Below, one piece after another: positions 22,263 to 33,182 of a DNA stretch of 64,000 nt; within the stretch, counting starts at the first letter, position 1; the number at the start of each line of letters is the position of its first letter. This DNA is from Scalesia atractyloides (Eukaryota > Streptophyta > Magnoliopsida > Asterales > Asteraceae), in the NCBI GenBank assembly GCA_947069175.1, contig CAMTDV010000017.1, positions 53,391,137 to 53,455,136 on the forward strand. Reading direction: 5' to 3'. The notes beneath the pieces are model-generated. The model made no database searches and was not told the origin of the DNA. It saw only the letters and a program-made list of their open reading frames with translations. The position numbers and the translations under genes are program-made.

Positions 22263-23135
22263 ACCTTCCGCCATGTTCAGTGTCCATCGAACGCAAGGTA
22301 GAGTTTGCTTTGAGTGTTTTCCAAAAAAGAGCACTCACATGGTGGAATGGAGTCATGAGATATCGAGGAGTAGATGTAGCCATGACACATATGTGGGAAG
22401 AACTTAGAGCTCTTATGATGAAATAGTTCTGCCCATGCAACGAATTAAGGGCACTCGAGGATGAATTCCACGGTCTTAAGCAAGATAGTGGAGAGCATCT
22501 TTCCTAAGATCAATATGAGGAATTGAGCCTGCTATGTCCCACCATGGTCACGCCTTTAGATAAGGCAATTGAGAAGTACATTGATGGCCTCCCTGACCCA
22601 GTTCAAGATATAGTCACTGGTAGCAAGCCAGCTACCGTTAGAGAGGCTATCGAACTAGCCGCAACTCTAACCGACTCTCAAGTCAAAAAAGGGAAACTCT
22701 TTCGTAAAGACGACAAGAAACAATCTTTCAAGACTGCTCAGGATAAACCAAAGGAAACCAAAGCTAAACCCTCCAAGGAATCAAGAAAGCGTAAGGCTTC
22801 AAAGAATTTTGTTGTTGTTACCCCAAACAACCAAGTCGCTCCCAATCAACCAGCACAACCTCTTGCAAAGAAACCATATGCTGGTACCGCACCCTTGTGA
22901 AACCGGTGCAACTATCATCACCAACATCATTTACCATGTCGACATTGTACCAATTGTGGACGGTCTGGGCATCTGGCCAACACTTGTCGTTTTGCTCCTG
23001 CCCCGAATCAAGTGGTTCAAAATCCTGTTTAAACGCAAGCAAATCCTACACGAACTCATTACCCACCTGGATCTTCCTACAATTGTGGTGATCTCACTCA
23101 CTATCGTAAAATTGTACAAGGCTAGTTAATGCCAA
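22263..23135 (+). pseudogene. Element A Gag
   Basis: Blocks: FQKRALTWWN (near 22320), an EFHGLKQDSGEH-like region, DKAIEKYIDGLPDPVQDIV (22523 onwards), a lysine-rich stretch, and a nucleocapsid with the knuckle CTNCGRSGHLANTC near 22950-22990 preceded by a CNYHHQHHLPC pseudo-knuckle. A second knuckle near 23080 survives only as YNCGDLTHYRK. TGA at about 22897 replaces the expected cysteine codon and TAG/TAA codons interrupt the first part (22425, 22505). The N-terminus is missing at the junction with the inverted LTR. Gag forms the particle and binds RNA. Confidence 0.75.
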
Positions 23136-24837
23136 TCCAGCCCGTGGACGAGCATTTAACATAAATTCTAGTAAGGCTCGTGCTGACAATGACGTGGTTA
23201 ATGGTATATTCCTTGTCAATAATCAACTTGCTTCTATTCTTTTTATTCGGGTATCGATAGGATTTTTGTATCCTTAGATTTTGAGCCCTATCTTTCAACT
23301 CCACGAACTAAACGCGGTTCTGTATTCGGGAAAAAGAAGGATGGATCCTTTCGCATGTGCATCGATTAGCGTGAGCTCAACAAACTCACAATTAAAAATT
23401 GATATCCCCTACCTCGTAATGATGATCTTTTTGATAAACTACAAGGCGCTACCTGTTTCTCCAAGATCGATCTGCATTCTAGGTATCATCAGCTTCGTGT
23501 ACTCGAAGAAGATATTCCCAAGACTACTTTTTGCACTCGATACGACCATTACGAGTTCACTGTCATGCCCTTTGGCTTAACAAATGCTCCTGCCGTCTTC
23601 ATGGACTTAATGAATAGGGTTTGTAAACCTTATTTAGACAAGTTCATTATTGTTTTCATCGATAACATTTTGAATTATCCGAAATCTCGAACCGATCACT
23701 AATAACTTCTCCGTCTAACGATGGAACTTCTAAAGAAAGAACAACTTTATGCCAAATTCTCCAAGTGTGAACTTTGGCTAAAGGAAGTTCAATTCTTGGG
23801 ACACATTGTCAATGAACAAGGTATACATGCTTATCCTTCCAAAATCACTGCGATTAAGGACTGGAATACACCCACTACTCTTACCAAAGTTCGTTCATGT
23901 CTCGGTCTTGCTGGATATTACCCCCCGTTTTATCGCAAACTTCTCCAAAATTTTAGTTCCCATCACTCTCTAACTCAAAAGAATAAACCGTTTGAGTGGG
24001 GACCCAAACAAGAAGAAGCTTTTCAGATCTTGAAACAAAAGCTTTGTGATACTCCTAATTTGTCCCTACCTAATGGTAACGACGACTTTGTCGTATATTG
24101 TGATGCTTCAAATCTAGGCATTGGTTGTGTTCTCATGCAAAGAAACAAAGTCATAGCCTATGCATCAGGACAATTAAAAATCCACGAGAAGAACTCCACA
24201 ACTCATGATCTTGAGTTAGGTGCTGTAGTTTTTGCTCTCAAAATTTGGAGACACTACCTCTATGATACAAAATGTGTGGTTTTCACTGACCACAAAAGTC
24301 TCCAATACATTTTCAATAAAAGGAGCTAAACATGACAACCGCGTTGGGTCGAACTTCTGACCGACTATGACTGCGAGATTTGCTACCATCCTGGTAAGGC
24401 GAATGTCGTAGCCGATGCACTTAGTCGTAAAGAACGTGTCAAGCTACATTGTGTTCGAGTTCAATTTGATATCCAAACATGTATTCTCGAAGCCCAACGC
24501 ACTTGTGTAACCCAAGGTTTGTTGAAAAATGAACTACCCCATAATTTTGAGCTTTAACTGGAAACAAAAGACAATGGGTTACTTATTTCTTGAACCGTTT
24601 GTGGGTTCCAAATCAAGACAATCTCTGCACCTTGTTGATGAACAAAGCCCATAAGACACGTTACTCTATCCATCCTGGTACAGACAAAAATGTACATGGA
24701 TCTTCGTACCAAGTATTGGTGGCCGGGTATGAAGAAGGATATAGCCTTATACGTATCCAAATGCCTTACTTGTCTTAAGGTAAAGGCATAACATCAACAT
24801 TCGTATGGTTTGCTTGAGCAACCAAAAATTCCAGTTT
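23136..24837 (+). pseudogene. Element A RT, RNase H and integrase N-terminus
   Basis: After the ARGRAFNIN motif before protease, the sequence jumps by deletion to RT: KKKDGSFRMCID, YPLP, FSKIDL, TVMPFGLTNAPAVFMDLMNRV and, at the active site, VFIDNILN where the family has F-I-D-D. The second catalytic aspartate is replaced by asparagine. A long open stretch (23721-24329) covers FLGHIVNEQGIH, LGLAGYY, the RNase H block DFVVYCDASNLGIGCVLMQ, DLELGAVVFALKIWRHYL and TDHKSLQYIF. Then follow HPGKANVVADALSRKE and the start of the integrase zinc region. Stops occur at about 23368, 23407, 23700 and 24327. Confidence 0.85.
24833..24837 (+). repeat. Left TSD of element B (AGTTT)
   Basis: AGTTT directly precedes the LTR start TGTGACATCC and recurs at 35911-35915 directly after the 3' LTR end GTGTGACA. 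Confidence 0.92.
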
Positions 24838-25232
24838 TGTGACATCCCGGTTTTTCAGGTATCTTAAACGCACTACTTCACGGTTATTCATTCCTACGCT
24901 AATTTGATTCGGAGAATTAAATTACACGCTCGAAATAACTACGCTAACTTTGTGAACTTATCGAGTGAATTACGTGCTATGTGTTATTAGACGTTTATAA
25001 GTTTTGTGAGTTATTATATCATGTTTTGATTTCGTGATTATTAGTTTATAAAAAATATATATATTAAATAAATAGCCGAACCGAACCGAACCGAGCCGCG
25101 AAACGTGTCGACCTCACTTCCTTGTGGCCCAAGTAACTAGCCTAAACTAAGGGCCCAAGTTACCCACCCAAACCCCTTGTGCGGCCGCAAGCAAACCCAC
25201 CCTTTCTCCTTTTCTTCTTTCCCTTGTCTTGG

Positions 25233-25242
25233 TATAAATAGG
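25233..25242 (+). promoter_or_regulatory. TATA box, element B 5' LTR
   Basis: TATAAATAGG about 395 bp into the LTR, followed by a CT-rich and A-rich stretch that could hold the transcription start. The same motif is at 33572-33581 in the 3' LTR. Confidence 0.7.
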
Positions 25243-26997
25243 CATGCATGTATGTGTTATGTTTCAAAAAAAAAAAAAACAAACCTAAACCCTAGCTCTA
25301 AGAGCCGACGGCAGCCCTCCCCACCCTTTCTCTCGATCGCGACTTTCTCCAAGAACCAAAGTGATTCCAATCTCGTTCCCGGATCGTTAATCTTCATCGT
25401 TGCAAGGTTAGGGTTTCTATTGTTTCGCAAATCATATTAGGGATTAGGAACTATTGATCATGCTTGTATGTAATGGTAGAATCATGGTTATGAAAGAGTT
25501 ATGATGTTTAGTTCGATTAATTGTGCAAGAATTGCGATTATGATGATTAGTTGAATACAAGAATCATAGGTTGCGTTTTGTGATAAAAATCATATTGTAT
25601 GATTAGGGTTTGCATGAGTATGATGTACATGATAATATGTGACTAATAAATCTGTTCTTGATCATTTATATTTAACGTCTCGATTGTTAACACGTGTTCT
25701 ATTGCGATAAAGGTTGAAAACAGGATGCTGAATGGTGTTTACAGCCAACTTCAATTGGCTGTAACTTGGTTATTATTTATCGAAAAGCAGATTTTCTGAA
25801 GCTTAAAACGAATATTTTTGAAAAACGCTTCTAATGGCACTGGATTCATATTTTTCTGAGGTCGTTTGATATTTTTAAGTGGTCAATTAAGTGCAGTAAC
25901 TGAAGCTGTGTAAATTCTGAAAATTTGTTAGTTGTTTATCGAGTCGGATCTCATAATCTGTAGAGGGTTGGATCACGAAATTTGTACAGCAACTGGAGAT
26001 GGAAATTTCTGGGAAACTCCCACTGGAATTTTGTTAATTGGATGAACGATGATTTTTAATTAAATTCTCCCGTGGACTGCAGTCAGAAAGCGACGAATCT
26101 GACTGCAGCCTAGTATATAAATGTTTACGAATAATTGGTAAAGTGTTAGGACTTGAAAAATTTATATAAAATTCAACATTTTAGTTGACACCTTCTGTAA
26201 AAAAATTGGAATTTTTGGAATGTTGGAACTATTTTATAAAAATCCTCGAAAACAGCCTAGTTATGAGCATACAAGCTGAAATTTGATTACTTGCGAATGT
26301 GTGTACCAAAATGTTGTATGAGTTGATTTGTTTCATGATAAGTTGGTTTGATCACTATTTTGGTATGATAATACTTTGCATGCATGATTGTGTTTTCGAA
26401 ATTGTTATCATGTGTGCCGCATTGTATGATAGTTATGTGTAGGGTTTGTATCAGTGTGTTCACACACTAACTTTAAATCGATTGACTTGTTAGGACGCGA
26501 TTAGCGGTCCCATCATTTGCTACTTCTGTGTTACACTAACTAACAATTAAAGGTGAGTTCACGGCCCCTAATTTTATCCGGTTTTAAACAACAGGGGGAG
26601 AAACATGTATACACTCTACAACTCTATCTCTTTACGTTATACAAAATTAACGTCGTTAAACTATTCGGTAACTAAGTTAATGTTAATGTACGTTATGGTC
26701 ACTAAGCAGCTATATCACGGAAGTCCTCGACAAACTCTCGGATCGTTAGTATTGGGTTAGATAGCGGGGAAATTATAAGTAGTACTACTGGGCCCGACAA
26801 GCCCCACCCGAGCTAGTCGCGCTAGCCGACCGGGTATGGTCAACGGGTGAATAATTTAGCCTAACTTTCACCATGGTCAGTGATAGGCCTGGCAACACCG
26901 AGGCACAACAGTCAGCTTCCATCGCAAACACTTATGTGACATAACTTTAGGCTCGCTACCTACATGTTAACATTGAACTTAATTACGAAAAAACAAT

Positions 26998-27089
26998 ATT
27001 ATTCCGGGTTAGAAATAATGGAAACAACGACAATATTATTCCGGGTTAGGAATAATGGAACTATATCGTTATTCTGGGTTAGGGATAAC
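26998..27089 (+). repeat. Three tandem hairpins in B 5' LTR
   Basis: Units at 26998-27019, 27035-27056 and 27068-27089 have arms ATTATTCC and GGAATAAT around the loop GGGTTA. The third unit has GTTATT... and ...ATAAC arms, keeping the pairing. The first has an A for G in the right arm. Confidence 0.85.
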
Positions 27090-27534
27090 GGGGGAAACAA
27101 ACTTTAACCGAACTAATGAACTTATAAAAACCTGTGAACTCACTCTTGTTTAATGTTGACACTTGTTTCTTACATGTTTCTCAGGACACTAGGAGCTCTA
27201 GGTGCACTCACTTGCATTGATCAAGACATCTTTTATCGAGTCTTATTTACGAATATTGTTTGGGTTTTTCTTTGGTTTTGGCGTTTGTGTTGGCGCCCGT
27301 TACTTTACTTTACGTTAATGCTTCCGCTCAACTTTAAAACTAATGCTTCCGCTAAACTTTGAAACCAAACTAAGATAATTTGAAAATAACTATGAATAGG
27401 TAAACAAATAACTTTTGGAAAACGTATAAACAAATCATATAGAGTCGTTCGATGTTACTAGTGTCTCAGATTCTGGTTTGTTCACATGCCTCGCGGTAAA
27501 ACTCCGCAAGTGGAAATTTGAGGGTGTGACAGAT

Positions 27535-27546
27535 TGGTATCAGAGC
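27535..27546 (+). promoter_or_regulatory. Element B primer binding site
   Basis: TGGTATCAGAGC lies a few nucleotides after the LTR end, complementary to initiator-Met tRNA. Confidence 0.93.
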
Positions 27547-27735
27547 CTCTAGCTATAGAGAACCAGGTTTGCATTAAAAGTAGACCTAAACTATAGCTAA
27601 TTACACGACACTAGACTTAGTTTGGCACTGAACTGTGATATCTTGTTATGTGTTGTACTACAACTATGCTATGTAAAATATAAATGCATATTGTGATAAA
27701 CGCAACTCGTAACTAACTAAACAACCCAACAGGCA

Positions 27736-28376
27736 ATGTCATCATCATCATCCGACAAGCCTTTACAACCAAGGGCGCCGGGGAAGGCACCTATGGTCGA
27801 ACTCTCACCACCTCATGGCGTGGAGACACGCTCAGCTGCTAGAAAAAGACTCGCTCTAGGAGAGGAGTCGTCCTCACGCCCGACCATCGCTATGCCGGTC
27901 GAACCGGTTAACTCGTTAGAAGTAGGGGACGACCTACTTAAAGATATAATAAGAAAACAACAGGAACAACTAGAAAGAATGCAGGAAACTATCCTAGCAC
28001 AGGGATGGATGATACGACAATTAATGGGTTAGACTGGAGAGCTCGAGGAAGAGCAATATGAGAATAAGATAGCTCATAACACTTTAGCTAAAGATCTTCG
28101 TGCTGAGCAGCTGAGAGCTGACTGGCTCGAAGACAGAGTTCTTGAGTCCAGCTGGAGAATTCAAGAACTAGAACAGAATCAGGCACCTTTACCAGTACCC
28201 GCACCAGCACCGGCTCCTCCAGTGCCGGTAGAGGAAGAAGAGGAGGATCCAGAGGAAGACCCGGAGGAGGATCCGGAGGAAGAAGAGCCAGAACAGGACC
28301 CGGCGGTTGAAGCTGAAAACGCTGAAGAGGATGACAGCAGTGATAGCGACCTGGGAGATGGAGACATAGATGACTA
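27736..28376 (+). pseudogene. Element B extra ORF upstream of gag (acidic, coiled coil)
   Basis: ATG at 27736 opens 98 codons (MSSSSSDKPLQPRAPGKAP...), then an in-frame TAG at 28030-28032, after which the same frame continues 114 codons to a TAA/TAG near 28376. The middle is a likely coiled coil (LLKDIIRKQQEQLERMQ, then RAEQLRADWLEDRVLESSWRIQELEQ). The C-terminus is a proline-alanine run followed by a very acidic tail with EEDPEEDPEEDPEEE. There is no zinc knuckle or catalytic motif. Preservation of the frame past the TAG suggests the stop is recent or read through. An additional ORF before gag is unusual for chromoviruses; it may assist Gag assembly, which is inference. Confidence 0.7.
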
Positions 28377-28418
28377 ACTCGTCTCGCCAATCTCCGTTTT
28401 GTTTCCTTTAGATTTGAA

Positions 28419-29548
28419 ATGGCAACCGGTCGCCGCGGAAATCTCAACATGTCAACCGAAGAATTGGCCGCAATGATCCAAGAACACGTGAATGATGCTC
28501 TGGCAGGTGTTCAAAACCCACCAGCAGGAGGGGGTCTTAACCCCTACAAGATGTTCCTCGATGCGAAACCGAGCAAATTCAGGGGTGCAGAAGGGCCCAT
28601 AGACTGGTCCGTTGGATTGAAAAGTCTGAATCGGTGTTCGAGATGTGCAATTGCCTTGAGGCCAACAAGGTCAAGTATGCTGCCTCAACGTTGGAGGATG
28701 GGGCACTAACTTGGTGGAATGCACAAGTCCAAACGCGTGGACTTATTGTTGCAAACGAAATGGCCTGGGTCGAGTTTAAGGCCCTAATCAAGGAGGAGTA
28801 CTGTCCGCGGGACAGGGTTCAGCAGTTGGAGCAAGCTTTATGGAACCACAAGATGGTGGGATCTGAAATTGAAGCATACACAGCGAAACATTATGACCTA
28901 GTATTTCTATGTCCCGATCTGGCCAACACCGTGGAGAAACGACTCGAGTTTTACCTTGGGGGTCTGGTCCCCGAGATCCAGGGCGTGGTAATGGCTAGCA
29001 ACCCTGCGACTGAGCATCAAGCGATCAGGCTGGCACACAAACTCACCGATAAGGCGGTGGAACAAAAGAAGTTGCCATCTCGGGGTGCAACTGAAGTGGT
29101 CCCTGATAATAAAAGAAAATTTGAAGACTCGTCTGCTCGACAGTCTTCGACAGCCCAGCCACAACAAGGGAACCAGAAACGGTTCAATAATTTCAACAAC
29201 AATCGGGGTCACAATAATCAGCCCGCCAACAACACCCAGAACACAAGCGGCTATGTGGGTCGAAAGCCGCAATGTAATCGTTGTAACCTTCATCATCACA
29301 GCCCTTGTGCCGGAAATCGCTGCCAACGATGTGGCAAAGTGGGACACGCAGCAAAGGATTGTCGCGGGGAAATCATGTCCCGACAAAATCAGAATCAGCA
29401 CCAGGGTCAGCAGCAGGGTATTAACCGGGGGTGCTATCAGTGTGGTAGCACTGCCCACTTCAAACGAGACTGCCCACAGCTTCGCAACAACAACAACAAT
29501 GGTGGGAACAACAACAACCACAACCACAACAACCACAACAACAACAAT

Positions 29549-29591
<43 letters not shown>

Positions 29592-29959
29592 GAAATGGTG
29601 GCACAGGAGGTGCCAAAGGTCGTGCATTTACGCTAGGCCGTGGAGAGGCCAGAAACGACTCGAACGTGGTCACCGGTAAGTTTCCCCTTAACGATCATTT
29701 TGCTACTGTACTTTTTGATACGGGTGCAGATAGGAGTTTTATATCTGAGTCTTTTAGGAAGAACCTAAATCTCACGCCTAAACCCCTAGAGACCCCTTAC
29801 GTCATAGAACTAGCCGATGGTAAATCTGTAGATGTGACCCATTTAGTATCCGGCTGTCAACTCGAACTCGCAGGTCACACCTTTACCATTGATCTAATGA
29901 CAACTACCCTGGGTAGTTTTGACGTGGTAGCCGGAATGGACTGGCTATCCGACGTCTGA
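28419..29959 (+). pseudogene. Element B Gag-protease
   Basis: ATG 28419 starts MATGRRGNLNMSTEELAAMIQEHV. A 1-2-base indel near 28604 shifts the frame; the rest reads on in frame from 28634. Gag blocks are GALTWWNAQVQ, EFKALIKEEYCPRD and FYLGGLVPEIQGVV. The nucleocapsid has CQRCGKVGHAAKDC and CYQCGSTAHFKRDC plus a CNRCNLHHHSPC pseudo-knuckle, then an asparagine run of more than 30 residues from AAC repeats (29484-29596). Protease follows with LFDTGADRSFIS, the retropepsin D-T-G. The frame meets TGA at 29957 where CGA is expected, just after VAGMDWLSDV. Confidence 0.88.
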
Positions 29960-30966
29960 GCTGAAGTTCTCTGTTTCGAGAAAGCTATCCGTATTCCGCT
30001 CTCTAACGACGAAATCTTGACGGTGCAAGGCGAGAAGGCAGGCGCCGTCACAAACATCATCTCTTACATGCAAGCACAGAAATATCTTCGGAGGAAGAAC
30101 TCCTTCGCTTTGCTCGCAGTGGTCACCGAACAGCCTAAAGACGAGAAGCGTATAGAAGATATCCCCGCCGTCCGTGATTTTTCTGATGTTTTTCCAGAGG
30201 AGTTACCTGGTCTTCCACCACATCGACAAGTAGAATTTGAAATTGAATTGGCGAACCATGCAACTCCTATCGCCAAGGCCCCATACCGCCTAGCTCCAGC
30301 CGAGTTGCAAGAGCTGTCTACCCAACTTCAGGAATTATTAGAAAAAGGATTTATCCGACCCTGTAATTCGCCATGGGGAGCTCCGGTCCTTTTTGTCAAG
30401 AAGAAAGACGGACCTTCCGCACGTGCATCGACTACAGGGAACTCAATAAGGTTACTGTCAAGAACCGATACCCATTACCTCGCATCGACGATCTCTTCGA
30501 CCAACTTCAAGGGTCAAGCTACTACTCCAAGATTGATCTATGGTCCGGTTATCACCAGTTACGCGTCAGGGAGGAGGATATTGCTAAGACGGCATTTCGT
30601 ACTCGGTATGGCCATTATGAGTTTTTGGTCATGCCCTTCGGTCTCACCAACGCACCCGCGGTGTTCATGGACCTCATGAACCGCGTGTGTAAACCGTATC
30701 TTGACAAGTTTTTCATTGTGTTCATCGATGACATACTCATCTACTCTAAAGGTGAAGAAGAACATGCTAAACATCTACGATTACTGCTGGAATTACTTCA
30801 ACAGGAGAAACTATATGCCAAGCTTTCAAAGTGTGATTTCTGGATTCGGGAAGTTCAGTTCCTCGGGCATATTGTGAACGAAAAGGGTATCCACGTTGAT
30901 CCCGCCAAGATCGATGCTATCAAGAACTGGGAAGCACCCAGGACACCGACAGAGATCCGCCAATTT
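29960..30966 (+). pseudogene. Element B protease end and reverse transcriptase
   Basis: The gag-protease frame resumes after the TGA, passes through FSDVFPEELPGLPPHR and enters RT (GFIRPCNSPWGAPVLFVKKKDG). A frameshift near 30415 leads into the second frame with FRTCIDYRELNK, YPLPRIDDLFDQL, YSKIDLWSGYHQ, FLVMPFGLTNAPAVFMDLMNRV and an intact catalytic FIDDILIYS. It ends with a TAG at 30967-30969 in place of a leucine codon in RQFLGLAGYY. This RT synthesises both cDNA strands; the active site is conserved. Confidence 0.9.
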
Positions 30967-31967
30967 TAGGGTTTGGCTGGTTACTACAGACGTTTCATCG
31001 AGGGATTTTCAAAGATCGCGCAACCGCTTACCACTCTCACCCAGAAAGGCACTAAGTATGCTTGGGGTGACAAGCAGGAAGCGGCATTTCAATTGCTGAA
31101 GCAGAAACTTTGCAGTGCACCCATTCTGTCCTTGCCGTAAGGGACTGATGATTTCGTGGTATATTGTGATGCTTCCATTCAGGGATTGTGATGCGTACTC
31201 ATGCAACGTGATAAGGTCATCGCGTATGCGTCCCGACAATTGAAGGTTCACGAGAAAGCTACACAACACATGACCTGGAATTGGGAGCAGTGGTGTTTGC
31301 GCTTAAGATTTGGAGACACTGCCTATATGGAACAAAGTGCACAATCTATACAGATCACAAGAGCCTCCAACACATCTTTGACCAGAAGGAGTTGAACATG
31401 CGACAGTGTCGCTGGGTCGAACTCCTGAATGATTATGAATGTGCCATTCGGTATCACCCGGGTAAAGCTAACGTGGTAGCTGATGCCCTCAGTAGGAAGG
31501 AGCACTTGAAACCTCGTCGGGTACGAGCACTACAGTTCACCATTCATTCGGGGTTACCCGAACAGATACGCGACGCGCAGTTAGAAGCAGTTAAGGAAGA
31601 AAACATCAAGGCCGAATCGGTGGGAAAAATGGAACGCGATTGGGAAGTAAAACCCAATGGAGCCTGGTATTTCATGAATCGCATATGGGTACCTCTCTAC
31701 GGAGACCTCAGAAAGCTAGTCATGGACGAAGCTCACAAATCCCGGTACTCTGTCCATCCTGGTTCGGATAAGATGTATCAAGACCTTAAAGCCGCGTACT
31801 GGTGGCCCAACATGAAAGCGGATATAGCCACCTACGTGAGCAAGTGTTTGACTTGTGCAAAAGTCAAGGTAGAGTATCAGAAGCCATCGGGGCTACTTCA
31901 ACAACCTGAGATTCCGGTGTGGAAATGGGATCAGATCTCAATGGACTTTATCACTAAACTTCCGTGA
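30967..31967 (+). pseudogene. Element B RNase H and integrase zinc domain
   Basis: Continues with GLAGYYRRFIEGFSKIA, the RNase H catalytic block DDFVVYCDAS, HDLELGAVVFALKIWRH and TDHKSLQHIF, then HPGKANVVADALSRKE and the integrase N-terminal HHCC region (HPGSDKMYQDLK, CLTCAKVK). TAA at about 31138 and TGA near 31190 interrupt it, and an indel near 31260 shifts the frame. The open part 31281-31967 ends with TGA at 31965 in FITKLP(R), again a CGA-to-TGA change. Confidence 0.88.
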
Positions 31968-33011
31968 ACTCCGGGTGGTTGCGATACCATCTGGGTAATC
32001 GTGGATCGTCTAACTAAGTCCGCACACTTCCTAGCGATCAAAGAAACAGATAAGATGGATAAGTTGACTCGCATCTACATTAAGGAAGTAGTTTCTCGGC
32101 ACGGGGTACCAACGTCCATCATCTCAGACAGAGATGCTCGTTTCACGTCCAACTTTTGGCAGTCACTCCAGAAAGCGTTGGGTACACGCTTAGATATGAG
32201 CACAGCTTATCACCCTCAGACGGATGGTCAAAGCGAAAGGACCATTCAGACCTTGGAAGACATGCTTAGGGCATGCGTGGTAGACTTCGGGAATAGTTGG
32301 GAAATCCATCTGCCTTTAGTGGAATTCTCGTATAACAACAGTTACCATACGAGTATATCGGCAGCACCGTTTGAAGCATTATACGGTCGTAAATGTAGAT
32401 CACCGGTCTGTTGGGCAGAAGTCGGTGACAGTCAACTCACAGGCCCTGAGTTGATACTTGAGGCTACTGAAAAGATTGTACAAATCAGAAACCGCATGGC
32501 AGCGACACGAGATCGACAGAAAAGCTACACTGATCAACGACGCAAACCGCTCGAATTTCAAGTAGGCGACCGCGTCCTGCTGAAAGTGTCACCCTGGAAG
32601 GGTGTAATCCGTTTTGGGAAATGAGGCAAACTAAACCCACGGTACGTAGGCCCGTTTGTGATCTTGAAGCGTATCGGACCCGTAGCTTATCAATTAGACC
32701 TTCCTACCGAACTCAGTGGAGTTCACAACGTTTTTCACGTGTCAAATCTGAAGAAGTGTCTATCAGATGAAACCCTAGTCATTCCATTGGATGAGATTCA
32801 AGTGGATGAACAACTGCACTTTGTGGAACAACCTATCGAGATCATGGATCGTGAGATCAAGACTCGAAGGCACAGCAAGATACCGATCGTCAAGGTTCGT
32901 TGGGATTCTAAGCGTGGACCGGAGTTCACGTGGGAAAGAGAGGACCAAATGAAAAGCAAATACCCACACCTCTTTGCAGCTGAGCAACAAGCTAACGTTA
33001 ATACCAACTAA
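31968..33011 (+). pseudogene. Element B integrase core and chromodomain-like C-terminus
   Basis: The catalytic core reads IVDRLTKSAHFL, IISDRDARFTSNFW, YHPQTDGQSERTIQ and LEDMLRACV with the D, D and E residues present. It continues through GRKCRSPVCW and a GPF/Y-type module (RYVGPFVILKRIGPVAYQLDL, NVFHVSNLKKCL). The tail, IVKVRWDSKRGPEFTWEREDQM, is chromodomain-like and in chromoviruses can direct integration to heterochromatin. TGA near 32624 replaces an expected CGA. The reading frame ends at 33009-33011. Confidence 0.9.
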
Positions 33012-33182
33012 ATTTTCGGGACGAAAATTCTTTCAACATGGGGATGATGTGACAGCCTGGGAATTTCTTGTACCATTGCTAACAAACTGAATCTTTGTGC
33101 GTTGCATTCTAAACCTGTGCGTTGCATTCTAAACAGCGTTTACTCAATTTTCGGGACGAAAATTCTTTCAACATGGGGATAA
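33011..33182 (+). repeat. Element B 3' end: duplicated hairpin/polypurine segment
   Basis: AATTTTCGGGACGAAAATT occurs at 33011-33029 and again at 33146-33164, each followed by CTTTCAACATGGGGAT and then TGTGACA. Only the second abuts the real LTR (CATCCCGG follows); the first is followed by GCCTGGGAATTTC. Between them is a tandem GTGCGTTGCATTCTAAAC pair. The polypurine tract for B is the ATGGGGATAA just before 33183. Confidence 0.8.

Larger units (their letters stand above)
24838..27531 (+). repeat. Element B 5' LTR
   Basis: Starts TGTGACATCC and ends GAGGGTGTGACA, 2694 bp. TATAAATAGG is at 25233-25242. A GC-rich segment follows, then AT-rich DNA with a GTGAGT donor-like motif (26553) and a TTTCTCAGG acceptor-like motif (27184). 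Three hairpin units lie at 26998-27089. Confidence 0.95.

Noticed and set aside
25177..25440. 87-codon ORF in the 5' LTR of B (MCGRKQTHPFSFSSFP...)
   Set aside because: It spans the TATA box and presumed untranslated leader, is shortened by an indel in the 3' LTR copy, and has no domain.
28088..28450. Minus-strand proline/serine-rich ORFs
   Set aside because: They are shadows of the acidic tail of the upstream ORF in element B.
29437..29673. Leucine-rich minus-strand ORF
   Set aside because: It is the antisense of the AAC (Asn) repeat in Gag.
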